DNA of 64,000 nt. Origin: Gammaproteobacteria bacterium. GTDB lineage: Bacteria; Pseudomonadota; Gammaproteobacteria; Pseudomonadales; Azotimanducaceae. How positions within the stretch are numbered: position 1 is the stretch's first letter; each line of letters starts with the position of its first letter. Under the pieces are notes generated by a model that was given only the letters and a program-made list of their open reading frames with translations, did not search any database and was not told where the DNA came from. The stretch covers positions 41,486 to 105,485 of the forward strand of contig VYDB01000077.1 in the NCBI GenBank assembly GCA_009843635.1. The letters run 5' to 3'. Shown in pieces: positions 23,970 to 31,728 of this stretch. The position numbers and the translations under genes are program-made.

Positions 23970-25528
23970 CTACACGATGCGCGACTGCCTGTTGCTCCAG
24001 TACCTGTCCTTCAAAAGCCGCTTGTACAGCTTTCCGGTTGGCAATCGCGGCATTTCCTCAATGAAATCCACCGAGCGCGGACACTTGAAGTGCGCGATGC
24101 GCGATCGAGTGAACTCGATCAGTTCCGCGCCGAGCTCCGCCTCCCTTGACCCGGATCAACCAGCTGAACGACGGCCTTGACCTCCTCTCCCATGTCCTCG
24201 TTCGGAACGCCGAAGACAGCGACGTCCAGCACCTTCTCATGCAGGGCCAGCACCTCCTCCACCTCCCGCGGGTAGATGTTCACGCCCCCGGAAACGATCA
24301 TGAAGCTGACCCGATCCGTGAGATACAGATAGCCGTCGGGGTCGAGGTGGCCCGCATCCCCGATGCAGGACCAAGTCGGGTGCGCCGGGTGCTGCGCGTC
24401 CTTGGTCTTTCGTTCATCGCCATGGTACTCGAACGGCAGTTCCGGCTGTTCGAAGTAAACGAGGCCCTGCTGCCCGAATGGCAGTTCGACGCCCGCCTCG
24501 TCGCAGATGTGGATCTTGCCCGATATGGACCTTCCCACGCTGCCCGGGCGCTTCAGCCATTCCTCGCTGGAGATCTGAGTGGCCCCGTTTGATTCCGTGC
24601 CGCCGTAGTATTCAGTCACGATGGGGCCGAGCCAATCGATCATTTGCCGCTTGACCTCCTTCGGGCAGGGTGCCGCCGAGTGAAGCACGAGCTTCAGCGT
24701 CGAGAGGTCATGGCCTGTGCGCTCGCTCTCGTTCAGCTTCAAAAGGCGCGCCATCATGGTAGGGACGAACTGCGCGTGGGTGACGTTGTATCGCTGGATG
24801 GCTTCCAGCGATTTCGCCGCGTCGAACTTCCCCATGCTGATCACCGACCCCCCCAATGCCACTGTCGTCAGGCAAAACCCGCTCGGTGCGGCATGGTAGA
24901 GCGGTGCGGTCGACAGATAGACGGTCCGTTCATCGAATCCCCAGAGCCTGCGGTGAAAGGTCCCCACGATCTCGCCCAAACTCCGTGCGCTCAGCCCTTC
25001 CGGCATCCGGTGGACGACACCCTTGGGGCGCCCGGTGGTCCCGGAACTGTAGTAGAAGAAAGACCCCAGCGGCTCGTCGTCCAGTGGATGGCCCGGATAG
25101 CGCTTGAGGGATTGCTCGTAGGATTCATAGCCGGAGCAGGCACCGCCCACCATCAGCCAGGCGTCACAGTCCATTTCCGCACGCGCCGCCAAGTCCCTCG
25201 CCACGTCAGACATGGCAGCGCTTGTGATGAACGCATTGGCCTTGCTGTCCCGGAGGATGTAAGCGACCTCATCCGCGGTCAAATGCCGGTTCACGGGGGT
25301 GATCCTCACCCCTGACCGCATCGCCGCCCAGACGATCTCGAAGTAGTTGAGATTGTTCTCCATGCAAACCGCCAACCGACTGCCCCCTTTCAACCCCCGA
25401 TCCGTCAAAAGGCGGCTGAGTCGATTGGACCTGCGGTCCAGTTCGGCAAAGGAAAGCGATTCGCCGGACTCGGCATCCGTGACCGCCGGTTTGCGCGGAT
25501 TCGTTCGCGCCCAATGCCCTAAGTACAC
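23970..25528 (-). pseudogene. AMP-dependent acyl-CoA synthetase, frameshifted near its C-terminus
   Basis: From GTG 25528 an acyl-adenylate-forming enzyme reads normally: SSGTTGRPKGVVHR (ATP P-loop), YYGGTESNG, GDAGHLDPDGYLYLTDR and MIVSGGVNIYPREVEE. The frame then ends at 24119 after VVQLVDPGQG. In the next frame the missing tail continues to a TAG at 23970-23972: AELGAELIEFTRSRIAHF..., RLPTGKLYKRLLKDRYW, including the catalytic Lys of PTGKLYKR. One extra G in the run at about 24142-24145 would restore it. Either a sequencing error in a G run or a real inactivation. It would activate a carboxylic acid to its CoA thioester for the crotonases. It follows the TonB receptor gene on the same strand. 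Confidence 0.85.
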
Positions 25529-25700
25529 GATACCCCCCGTAACGCATTCGACCGCCCGGCCTTAAGCGACCGATCGGATGTCAATGGCCAGCACTGGCGA
25601 ATCGCTTGCGCCGGACCCCATTTGCCGGTCGGGCCCCGGCCCCGCACTCCGCCGCTCGGTGGCAAACAACCCCGAAATGTCGGCAGGGCCGAGCGCGCGG

Positions 25701-28109
25701 TCACTCGCCGGTCAAGCGCACGCGCAGACCGATTTCCCGAGGGCGCTGAATCTGCTCGATGGGGTCGTATCCAGGCGAAGCGAACACAGTGCGCGCGGTA
25801 AGCGACTTGTCTTCGTTCGTGACGTTGTTGGCGAACAGCGCCACGTCCCACCGCCCGTTGATGATTCCCAAGCGCAGGTTGAGCACATGGAAAGGCGGAC
25901 GATTGAGCTGCGAAACCGGAACCCCCCCCGCTATCGCCGCGGCGAGCGAGCCGCCCCTGAGCCCGCGCTCGCGCTCATCCTGATAGCGGAAGTCCGACAG
26001 GACGTAGCCCCTGAGCGCATCGCCGAGCCCGAATTCATAGCGCGCCATCAATGACGCCGTGAACTCCGGAATGTCGGGCAGCGGGTCACCCTTTGAAGCG
26101 AGCTGGACGAACGCGCCGGGGAACGCGAGATCCTCGCTGATCTCGGTGTCCGTGTAGGAGGCGGTTGCCGCGAACGTCAGGTTCTCAAGGGCCAGGAGCT
26201 GCGCCTCGAACTCGATCCCCCGGCTGGTGGCCGACCCTAGGTTCGTGGACAAGCCCGTGAACGGGCATCCCAAGGCGGCCGGGAACTGCACCGGAACCTG
26301 GGTGTCGTCCCAATCAATGTGAAACGCCGTCACTGCAACGGAGGCGCGTCGTTGCGCAAACGTCAACTTGGAACCAAGTTCGTAGTTCCACAGGTCGTCT
26401 GACTCGAAATCGCTCTGCAGACCCGACGGGCCGAAGAACGCCCCGATGGCGGCGTCGCATTGCGGTGACCTGGGAACGGGAAAGTTCGCCCCTCCCATTC
26501 GGAATCCTTTGGACGCCGTCGCGAAGAACAGCGCGTTGCCATTGTTGGGTCGGTACTCCAGCCGCACCTTGGGCAGCACGCCGTTCTCGTCGGTGTCGTT
26601 CTCGGTCTCGACGGCCCCGCCCACCAGCGGCCCGCCGAGGGTGTCGGTGTTTTCGAAATCGAATTCGTAGGCCCGCAGGCCGACAACGAGGCTGAGTGTT
26701 TCCGTCAATGCGTAGGTGGCTTGCGCGAACAGCGCAATCTCACTGCGTTCCCTGACGGTCGTTGACAGGAACAGGTCGTCCGACGCCAAGGGGATGACGC
26801 CAGCCAACAGCGTGCCCGCCACGTCCGGCACTATGACGTCGCCGTCATTGGTCTCCTTGCGGTCGTTGTAGAACAAGCCCGCAACGAAATTCAGAGGGCC
26901 ATCCAACCGCGTGGTCATCAGGGTTTCGTGAGTGAACTCCCTGTGGGTGACGCCGACCGCCAGGGAAACGTCCGGATTGCCCGCCAAAAGGGATGTGAAG
27001 CCGGAAGTCAGGTCGCGCAAGCTGTCGAACTCGGAGTCGTAGTAGGACGTGGAGGACTCGAAATCCAACGGCCCGACAGCAAGGTCGAATGTCACGTCGG
27101 CAAGGTAGAACTCGTTGACGTTAGGCGTCTGAAAATGGGCGCGCTGGGTGAGGCCGTCAACTTGCCGCGCGGGATAGTTCAAGGTTCCCGGTCCGAAGGG
27201 CAGCGCAATCGCCTCGGAGTCGCGCGAGAGGGTCTCGGTGTTGTCGAGATCGCGTTTCGAGTACAGGATGCTGGGGCGAACGGCGAATCGGTCGTTGACA
27301 TCGATTTGCAGCGCCGCACGGCCGCCGTAAGTCGTGAACTCGTTGCTGTCGCTGTCGACATGCCCGGTCGGCGAACTCGTCGTGCGCGGAAACGGAAACG
27401 AACCCACTCCCGGAACCTCCAGGTTCAGCAGTTCCGGACCCGCCTGCATTTCCTCAAAGTCGATGTATCCCCCCCGCTCTTCGTAGAACCCCGAAGCGCG
27501 CAGCGCCACGCCTTCGGCCAAAGGCACGTTGAAGTACCCCTCAAAGTCAAGGGACTCGCCGCCCTTGTCCACCGACCGGACGCTGGCGCTGGCGCTGTAC
27601 GCCACCTTCTCGGTGCTCGGGAGCCGCGGCACCAGCTTGACCGTGCCGACCAGGGAGTTGGCGCCGTACAAGGTGCCCTGCGGCCCCCGCAGCACCTCAA
27701 CGCGGTCAACATCGACCAGCCGGGGGTTGGACAGGGGCACTGGTGTGCTGCCAATGTAGTAGCCTACTGTGTTCTGCCCGCTGCCGCGCGCGTCATTGAG
27801 TGACTGCACGCCCCGCAAGCCCGCAACCCGAACGCCTCCGTCGGCGACCGGACCGCCTCGATAGGCCCCGGAGAAGCCGGGCACAAGCGTAGCGTAGCCG
27901 TCAAGATCGGCAATGCCGAATTCCTCCAGCACATCCCCGGCCAGCGCGGTGATGGACACTGCCGTATCGCTCAGCTCCCTCTGGCTCTTCTCGGCAGTCA
28001 CGATGATCTCCTCAATGACTGGCGCGGCCCGCGGCGCCTGCGCCCATGAACCGGCGGCAGCGGCCAGCCAAACCAAGGCGTGCAAAGGGACAATGATCTG
28101 CTTGTGCAT
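25701..28109 (-). CDS. TonB-dependent outer-membrane receptor
   Basis: An 802-residue receptor: signal peptide (PLHALVWLAAAAGSWAQA), a TonB-box-like EEIIVTAEKSQRELSD, a plug domain (about residues 45-160, with RVEVLRGPQGTLYGANSLVGTVKLV), and a 22-strand-type barrel ending near the C-terminus. The plug signature LRGPQGTLYG is that of the large receptor group that takes up organic substrates in sphingomonads and marine gammaproteobacteria as well as siderophores. A strong GGAGGAG precedes ATG 28109. It is divergent from the TetR gene and heads the minus-strand unit with the acyl-CoA ligase, so it is likely the uptake gate of the island. Confidence 0.93.
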   Translation of the reverse strand: MHKQIIVPLHALVWLAAAAGSWAQAPRAAPVIEEIIVTAEKSQRELSDTAVSITALAGDVLEEFGIADLDGYATLVPGFSGAYRGGPVADGGVRVAGLRGVQSLNDARGSGQNTVGYYIGSTPVPLSNPRLVDVDRVEVLRGPQGTLYGANSLVGTVKLVPRLPSTEKVAYSASASVRSVDKGGESLDFEGYFNVPLAEGVALRASGFYEERGGYIDFEEMQAGPELLNLEVPGVGSFPFPRTTSSPTGHVDSDSNEFTTYGGRAALQIDVNDRFAVRPSILYSKRDLDNTETLSRDSEAIALPFGPGTLNYPARQVDGLTQRAHFQTPNVNEFYLADVTFDLAVGPLDFESSTSYYDSEFDSLRDLTSGFTSLLAGNPDVSLAVGVTHREFTHETLMTTRLDGPLNFVAGLFYNDRKETNDGDVIVPDVAGTLLAGVIPLASDDLFLSTTVRERSEIALFAQATYALTETLSLVVGLRAYEFDFENTDTLGGPLVGGAVETENDTDENGVLPKVRLEYRPNNGNALFFATASKGFRMGGANFPVPRSPQCDAAIGAFFGPSGLQSDFESDDLWNYELGSKLTFAQRRASVAVTAFHIDWDDTQVPVQFPAALGCPFTGLSTNLGSATSRGIEFEAQLLALENLTFAATASYTDTEISEDLAFPGAFVQLASKGDPLPDIPEFTASLMARYEFGLGDALRGYVLSDFRYQDERERGLRGGSLAAAIAGGVPVSQLNRPPFHVLNLRLGIINGRWDVALFANNVTNEDKSLTARTVFASPGYDPIEQIQRPREIGLRVRLTGE

Positions 28110-28439
28110 GACAATCTCCTCCAGTGAGCCATCTCCCGCCCCGATCAGGCCAAGCGGGATCGGGGAAGGCCAACTGTATTAGATTACAAAAGCAAAGTAA
28201 ATATTAAATTAAAGCATATGAATTATTTTGTGCCGGACCAAGGTGACTTTGGGTGGGTTCCCGCTGCGGCGCCGGAATGCGCGCGAGGACGGCGTCGTGC
28301 AGCCGTTTGGTCATGCCGGTCTCGCGCCCCTCGAGCCGATGTGCGGCGAAGCGCGAAACCCGGATCGGAAGGCAACCCAATTCCATTCGCCGCCTGCCGA
28401 GAGTCGATTGCTGCAATCGGGCATGGGATCGAATAGACT
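28110..28439. other. Divergent regulatory region between TonB receptor and TetR genes
   Basis: About 330 bases. The left third (28180-28230) is strikingly AT-rich and holds the operator-like AAGCATATGA; the right part is GC-rich and seems featureless. Promoters for both divergent genes must lie here. Short open frames in the right part have no ribosome sites and look accidental. Confidence 0.45.
28205..28228 (+). promoter_or_regulatory. Operator-like half-site upstream of TonB receptor and TetR genes
   Basis: AAGCATATGA at 28212-28221, preceded by TTA, matches nine of ten bases of the right arm of the palindrome at 10343-10352, with similar AT-rich flanks. No matching left arm at the same spacing was found. 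Its position between a TetR gene and the receptor gene is where autoregulation would be expected. Confidence 0.45.
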
Positions 28440-29258
28440 ATGCATCCGCACCAAAAAAGGAAAGCACTTGCTTTGAAAACCGAGCATAACGCCCTGGCCC
28501 CACCAAACCCGGACAGCGGTTCATCCTATTTCGAGTCCCTGGGACGGAGCAGGAAGACCAAGGACCGCATGGTCATCGCCGCCCTTGAGCTGTTCGCGAA
28601 AAAGGGCATCAACAACGTGTCCCTGAGGACGATCAGCGAGGCTTCCGGATCCAGCAACACGGGCGCCGCCCAGTACCACTTCGGAAACAAGCTCAAACTC
28701 ATCAGGCACATACTCTCCCAGATAGAGCAGAACATCTGGCGACCCGCCGAGCAACAGCTGCAGGAAGCGATCATGACGCGCGCCTGCCTGCGCAAGCTCC
28801 TGATGATCGGCCTGTACCAGCTCAAGATCGCCCCGTTGAGAACCAAGCATCACACCCAAGCGGGAGTCCTCGTTGCGTACTGCGCGATGGACCCGGACCG
28901 GGAAATCAGGGAGCTTGCCGTCGGCTGCTCCCACAAGTACCTGTCACTGCTGAAGTTGGCAATCTCGTTGCAGCTTCCGCATCTGACCCGGGAGTTGTTT
29001 GAGCATCGTTGGCGGATTTTCATCACGGAGACCATTGTCGGCGAGTTTCACAGGGACTATCCCCGAACGCCCGACAGCGCCAAGGATTCCGGACGCCAAG
29101 AGTGGATTGAACGCCAATGGGGATATCTGGCCAACCTGCTCGAATACACCGAGGCGGGATTGCGCGCCCCTGCATCCGACGCGGATGAACTCAAGAGCGA
29201 GTGGCGCGCGCTGGTCGAATCAGTTGACGCCAGCGTGGACAGCGTCCCGTTCTTCTAG
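28440..29258 (+). CDS. TetR/AcrR-family transcriptional regulator
   Basis: A 272-residue regulator. The N-terminal DNA-binding domain (about residues 38-90) shows RMVIAALELFAKKGINNVSLRTI and the recognition region SGSSNTGAAQYHFGNK, the standard TetR helix-turn-helix ending in YHF. The rest is a helical ligand-binding domain of unknown ligand. A leading stretch of about 35 polar residues before the HTH is longer than usual, and a later start is possible. It is divergent from the TonB receptor, and copies of an operator-like motif are spread across the island, so it is the best candidate for the island's regulator. A terminator follows at 29312. Confidence 0.88.
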   Translation: MHPHQKRKALALKTEHNALAPPNPDSGSSYFESLGRSRKTKDRMVIAALELFAKKGINNVSLRTISEASGSSNTGAAQYHFGNKLKLIRHILSQIEQNIWRPAEQQLQEAIMTRACLRKLLMIGLYQLKIAPLRTKHHTQAGVLVAYCAMDPDREIRELAVGCSHKYLSLLKLAISLQLPHLTRELFEHRWRIFITETIVGEFHRDYPRTPDSAKDSGRQEWIERQWGYLANLLEYTEAGLRAPASDADELKSEWRALVESVDASVDSVPFF

Positions 29259-29311
29259 CGCGAAACAGCTCGGCGGACAAGCCGGCGCGTTCCCTTCCGA
29301 CAGGACTCGGA

Positions 29312-29337
29312 GGAAACGCCCGGACTAGCGTTTTTTT
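29312..29337 (+). terminator. Rho-independent terminator after the TetR gene
   Basis: A six-base stem, AAACGC (29314-29319) with GCGTTT (29328-29333) around an eight-base loop, runs straight into seven T residues (29331-29337). It ends the plus-strand TetR transcript and marks the right edge of the island. Confidence 0.7.
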
Positions 29338-29348
29338 CTACTAGACGA

Positions 29349-29957
29349 TTAAAGCGGGTCGTCCATGTACCCGGAGTGGCCGTCCACGTCGTAGGACATG
29401 ATGACCAAGTCATGGGCGTCGCCGTGGCGGTCCTCCACATGGTCCGCCAGCAGCGCCTCGGGGACGAACCCGAGCCGCTTGAATGCCGCCTGGGCACCCG
29501 CTTGGTCGGGCGTCATGTGCGCCACCAGCTTCTTCAATCCCATCGCCCGAGCGATGTCGAAAATCTGCGAGGTGAGGCTGCGGCCCAAGCCGTGCGAGCG
29601 CAGGCTGGGCCCGACGTTGACTCGGATCTCCCCGACCCGGCGCGTCCAGCGGGCCGGATTGCGCTCGACCGTGGCATAGCCGACAAACTCGCCCCCCGCA
29701 TAGGCGCACAATGAGAAGGTGGCGCCACTGCTGATGTTGGCCAGCCAGGCATCCACGATGTCCGGCTCGGTGATGTCGAGCCGCAGGAAGAGCAGGTCCT
29801 GCTCGGGCAGCGCTTGGGCGAAAGCCAGCACCTGCGCCCGGTCCTGGGCGCCAAAGACGCGGATTTCCACTTCCTGGCCGGACAGGGTGATGGTCTTAGG
29901 GTAGCCGTCCGCCACTTCGCCAAGCGCATCGGCAGGCTGGGTTGCTGCGTTGTTCAT
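29349..29957 (-). CDS. GNAT-family N-acetyltransferase
   Basis: A 202-residue acetyltransferase. The acetyl-CoA phosphate-binding turn is seen in LRSHGLGRSLTSQIFDIAR (RxxGxG type, about residues 125-140), with YATVERNPARW as the preceding strand and KLVAHMTPDQAGAQAAFKRLGF as the C-terminal half. It acetylates an amine of an unknown substrate. Its start overlaps the end of the wax-ester synthase gene by four bases (ATGA), so the two are translated together, hinting at a link with lipid storage. Confidence 0.85.
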   Translation of the reverse strand: MNNAATQPADALGEVADGYPKTITLSGQEVEIRVFGAQDRAQVLAFAQALPEQDLLFLRLDITEPDIVDAWLANISSGATFSLCAYAGGEFVGYATVERNPARWTRRVGEIRVNVGPSLRSHGLGRSLTSQIFDIARAMGLKKLVAHMTPDQAGAQAAFKRLGFVPEALLADHVEDRHGDAHDLVIMSYDVDGHSGYMDDPL

Positions 29958-31447
29958 TGCGTACCTTCCGTTGTTTTCGTTTGTGGTTGTTGCGCCACTG
30001 CCCCCGGCTCCGGCGCATCGGCGCTACGCGCTGCCGCGAGCAATTCCTTGAAGGCGCCATCCAGGCTGTCCGCCATGCGCTCAACGTCCGGCATCAGCCT
30101 GGGATCGCACACCAAGGTGAAGTAAAGCCGCTTGTTGTAGCTGGTCACCGCCAACCCATAGCCCAACACCCCGCCCAGCATCAACATCGCCAGCGCATCA
30201 AGCACTTGGTGGCCGGCAATGTACTGGGGCACTTGCACGCCGGGCACGTTGGTGCAGGTGAAGTTGAAGCCGGCCATGGGCATTGAGGTGGCCCAAGGGG
30301 GCGCTGGCGGCGGGACGCGGGCAGCAAGCGCCGTGGGGTCGAAGGGGCCGCCCACCAACTGGGTGGGCGCCATGGCCAGCGGTGGCGGCGACGGCATCGA
30401 CTCCATCAGCTCCTGCAGGGCCTGGGCCTCCCGATTCTGCTTGATCTGCTCCATTTCATGGCGAACCTTGCGCAACCGTTCCACGATGTTCATCGGGGCC
30501 GCTCGGAACATGGGGAAAATGCCCGACACCCGGTTGCCCAAGGCGCCTTTCTCATCCTCCTGCCGGACGTTGACCGGGCACATGATGCGCAGGTTCTTAC
30601 CGGCAGCCTTTTGGCGGCCATCCGCCAGATAGCGGGCCGCCCCTTCCGCGGCCACCGACAGCACCACGTCGTTGATGGTGCCGCCGAATCGGCGCCGAAT
30701 TTCCCGAAACTCGCCGAATTCGTAACGCCGCCAAGCCATTTCGCGCTTCGGACCCACCAATCCGGCGTTCCAAGGCGCCGTCAGCACCGGCTCCGCCAGG
30801 AATCGGGTGATGGATTCACCCGCCCGGCGCAGCATCTCCATGCGCCCGTCGCCGAGCTGCAGCGCAGCAAACGGGTTGCTGTCCAACATCGACTCGACTT
30901 GCTCGCGCAAGGCTTCGGTGGCCAGCTCAGTGGCACTGGGCAAGGACGCGGGAGACCAAGGCGCCGGTTCCGGCGTGGGTTCCGGCGCATTGGCCTGAAG
31001 GTCGAACAACACGAGGGAAATGTCCACGCCCGAAGCGCCGTCCGCCATGGCGTGATGGCCCATCTGCAGCAGCACCGTGCGGTCCTTGACGCCTTCGATG
31101 ACATAGGTAAGCCACAAGGACCGGTCCCTGGGAAGCAGGGGTTCAGCCAGCTTGGCCGCTGCCGCCAAGGCCTCGTCCAAAGTGGCGCCCGCTTCCAGCG
31201 AGTGCCCCTTGACATGCTGGGCAATGTCGAAATTGGGATCGTCCACCCACTTTGGATGGGCCAGATTGAAGGGCGCGAAAACCAGCCGCTGGCGCAGCCG
31301 CGGCACCAAGTGCAGGCGCCGGGCGATATGCGCCCGCACCGCTTGCAAGGACAGTTCGCCCTCAAGCACCACGATGTTGGCGCCGTGCATGGGGCCGCTG
31401 GCGGTCTCTCCGTAAAGGAAGGCCGCGTCGTGATCTGAAAGCCGCAT
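29954..31447 (-). CDS. Wax ester synthase/diacylglycerol acyltransferase (WS/DGAT)
   Basis: A 497-residue acyltransferase that joins acyl-CoA to a fatty alcohol or diacylglycerol for storage lipid. The catalytic HHxxxDG motif is HHAMADG at residues 131-137, the usual place, and the later family segments NDVVLSVAAEGAARYL and TNVPGVQVPQYIAGH (PLW-like region) are present. I start it at ATG 31447 behind GAGG, which gives the family's normal N-terminus MRLSDHDAAFLYGE; the open frame extends upstream but without similarity. It overlaps the acetyltransferase gene by four bases. Confidence 0.93.
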   Translation of the reverse strand: MRLSDHDAAFLYGETASGPMHGANIVVLEGELSLQAVRAHIARRLHLVPRLRQRLVFAPFNLAHPKWVDDPNFDIAQHVKGHSLEAGATLDEALAAAAKLAEPLLPRDRSLWLTYVIEGVKDRTVLLQMGHHAMADGASGVDISLVLFDLQANAPEPTPEPAPWSPASLPSATELATEALREQVESMLDSNPFAALQLGDGRMEMLRRAGESITRFLAEPVLTAPWNAGLVGPKREMAWRRYEFGEFREIRRRFGGTINDVVLSVAAEGAARYLADGRQKAAGKNLRIMCPVNVRQEDEKGALGNRVSGIFPMFRAAPMNIVERLRKVRHEMEQIKQNREAQALQELMESMPSPPPLAMAPTQLVGGPFDPTALAARVPPPAPPWATSMPMAGFNFTCTNVPGVQVPQYIAGHQVLDALAMLMLGGVLGYGLAVTSYNKRLYFTLVCDPRLMPDVERMADSLDGAFKELLAAARSADAPEPGAVAQQPQTKTTEGTQ

Positions 31448-31591
31448 GAGATCAATCCTCTGAGTGCAACGGCACCCAAAGGCGCGCACTATGCCCACCG
31501 CCGTCCCGTTTCGCAACATCACTCACCCATCACTCACCCATCCATGAAACAAATTCTGAATCTCCCGGTGGAGAGCGCATTCCGAAAACCA

Positions 31592-31671
31592 AATCGAGGG
31601 CGGGACGCCCTCGCTCCGGGACCCCGCCTGAAATGGGCGTGGCCCCTAGGAGCGAGGACGTCCCGTCCTCG
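31592..31671. repeat. REP-like inverted pair of hairpins
   Basis: Two hairpins face each other. Unit 1 (31595-31613): CGAGGGCG-GGA-CGCCCTCG. Unit 2 (31653-31671): CGAGGACG-TCC-CGTCCTCG. Read on opposite strands the units share GGAGCGAGG.CG and differ by one base pair in the stem (G-C against A-T), so both keep perfect eight-base stems. A third small hairpin, CGGCGC/GCGCCG, follows at 31674-31688. The first 29 bases (31592-31620) recur exactly at 57284-57312 inside csiV. This is the layout of a REP/BIME element. Confidence 0.75.
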
Positions 31672-31728
31672 GGCGGCGCGCAGCGCCGTTCTCGCATTTC
31701 ACAATGCGAACCCGGAGCTCGATCTGAA

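Noticed and set aside
28218..28489. Short open frames between the TonB receptor and TetR genes
   Set aside because: Several overlapping frames in GC-rich DNA with no ribosome site or recognisable product; likely chance.
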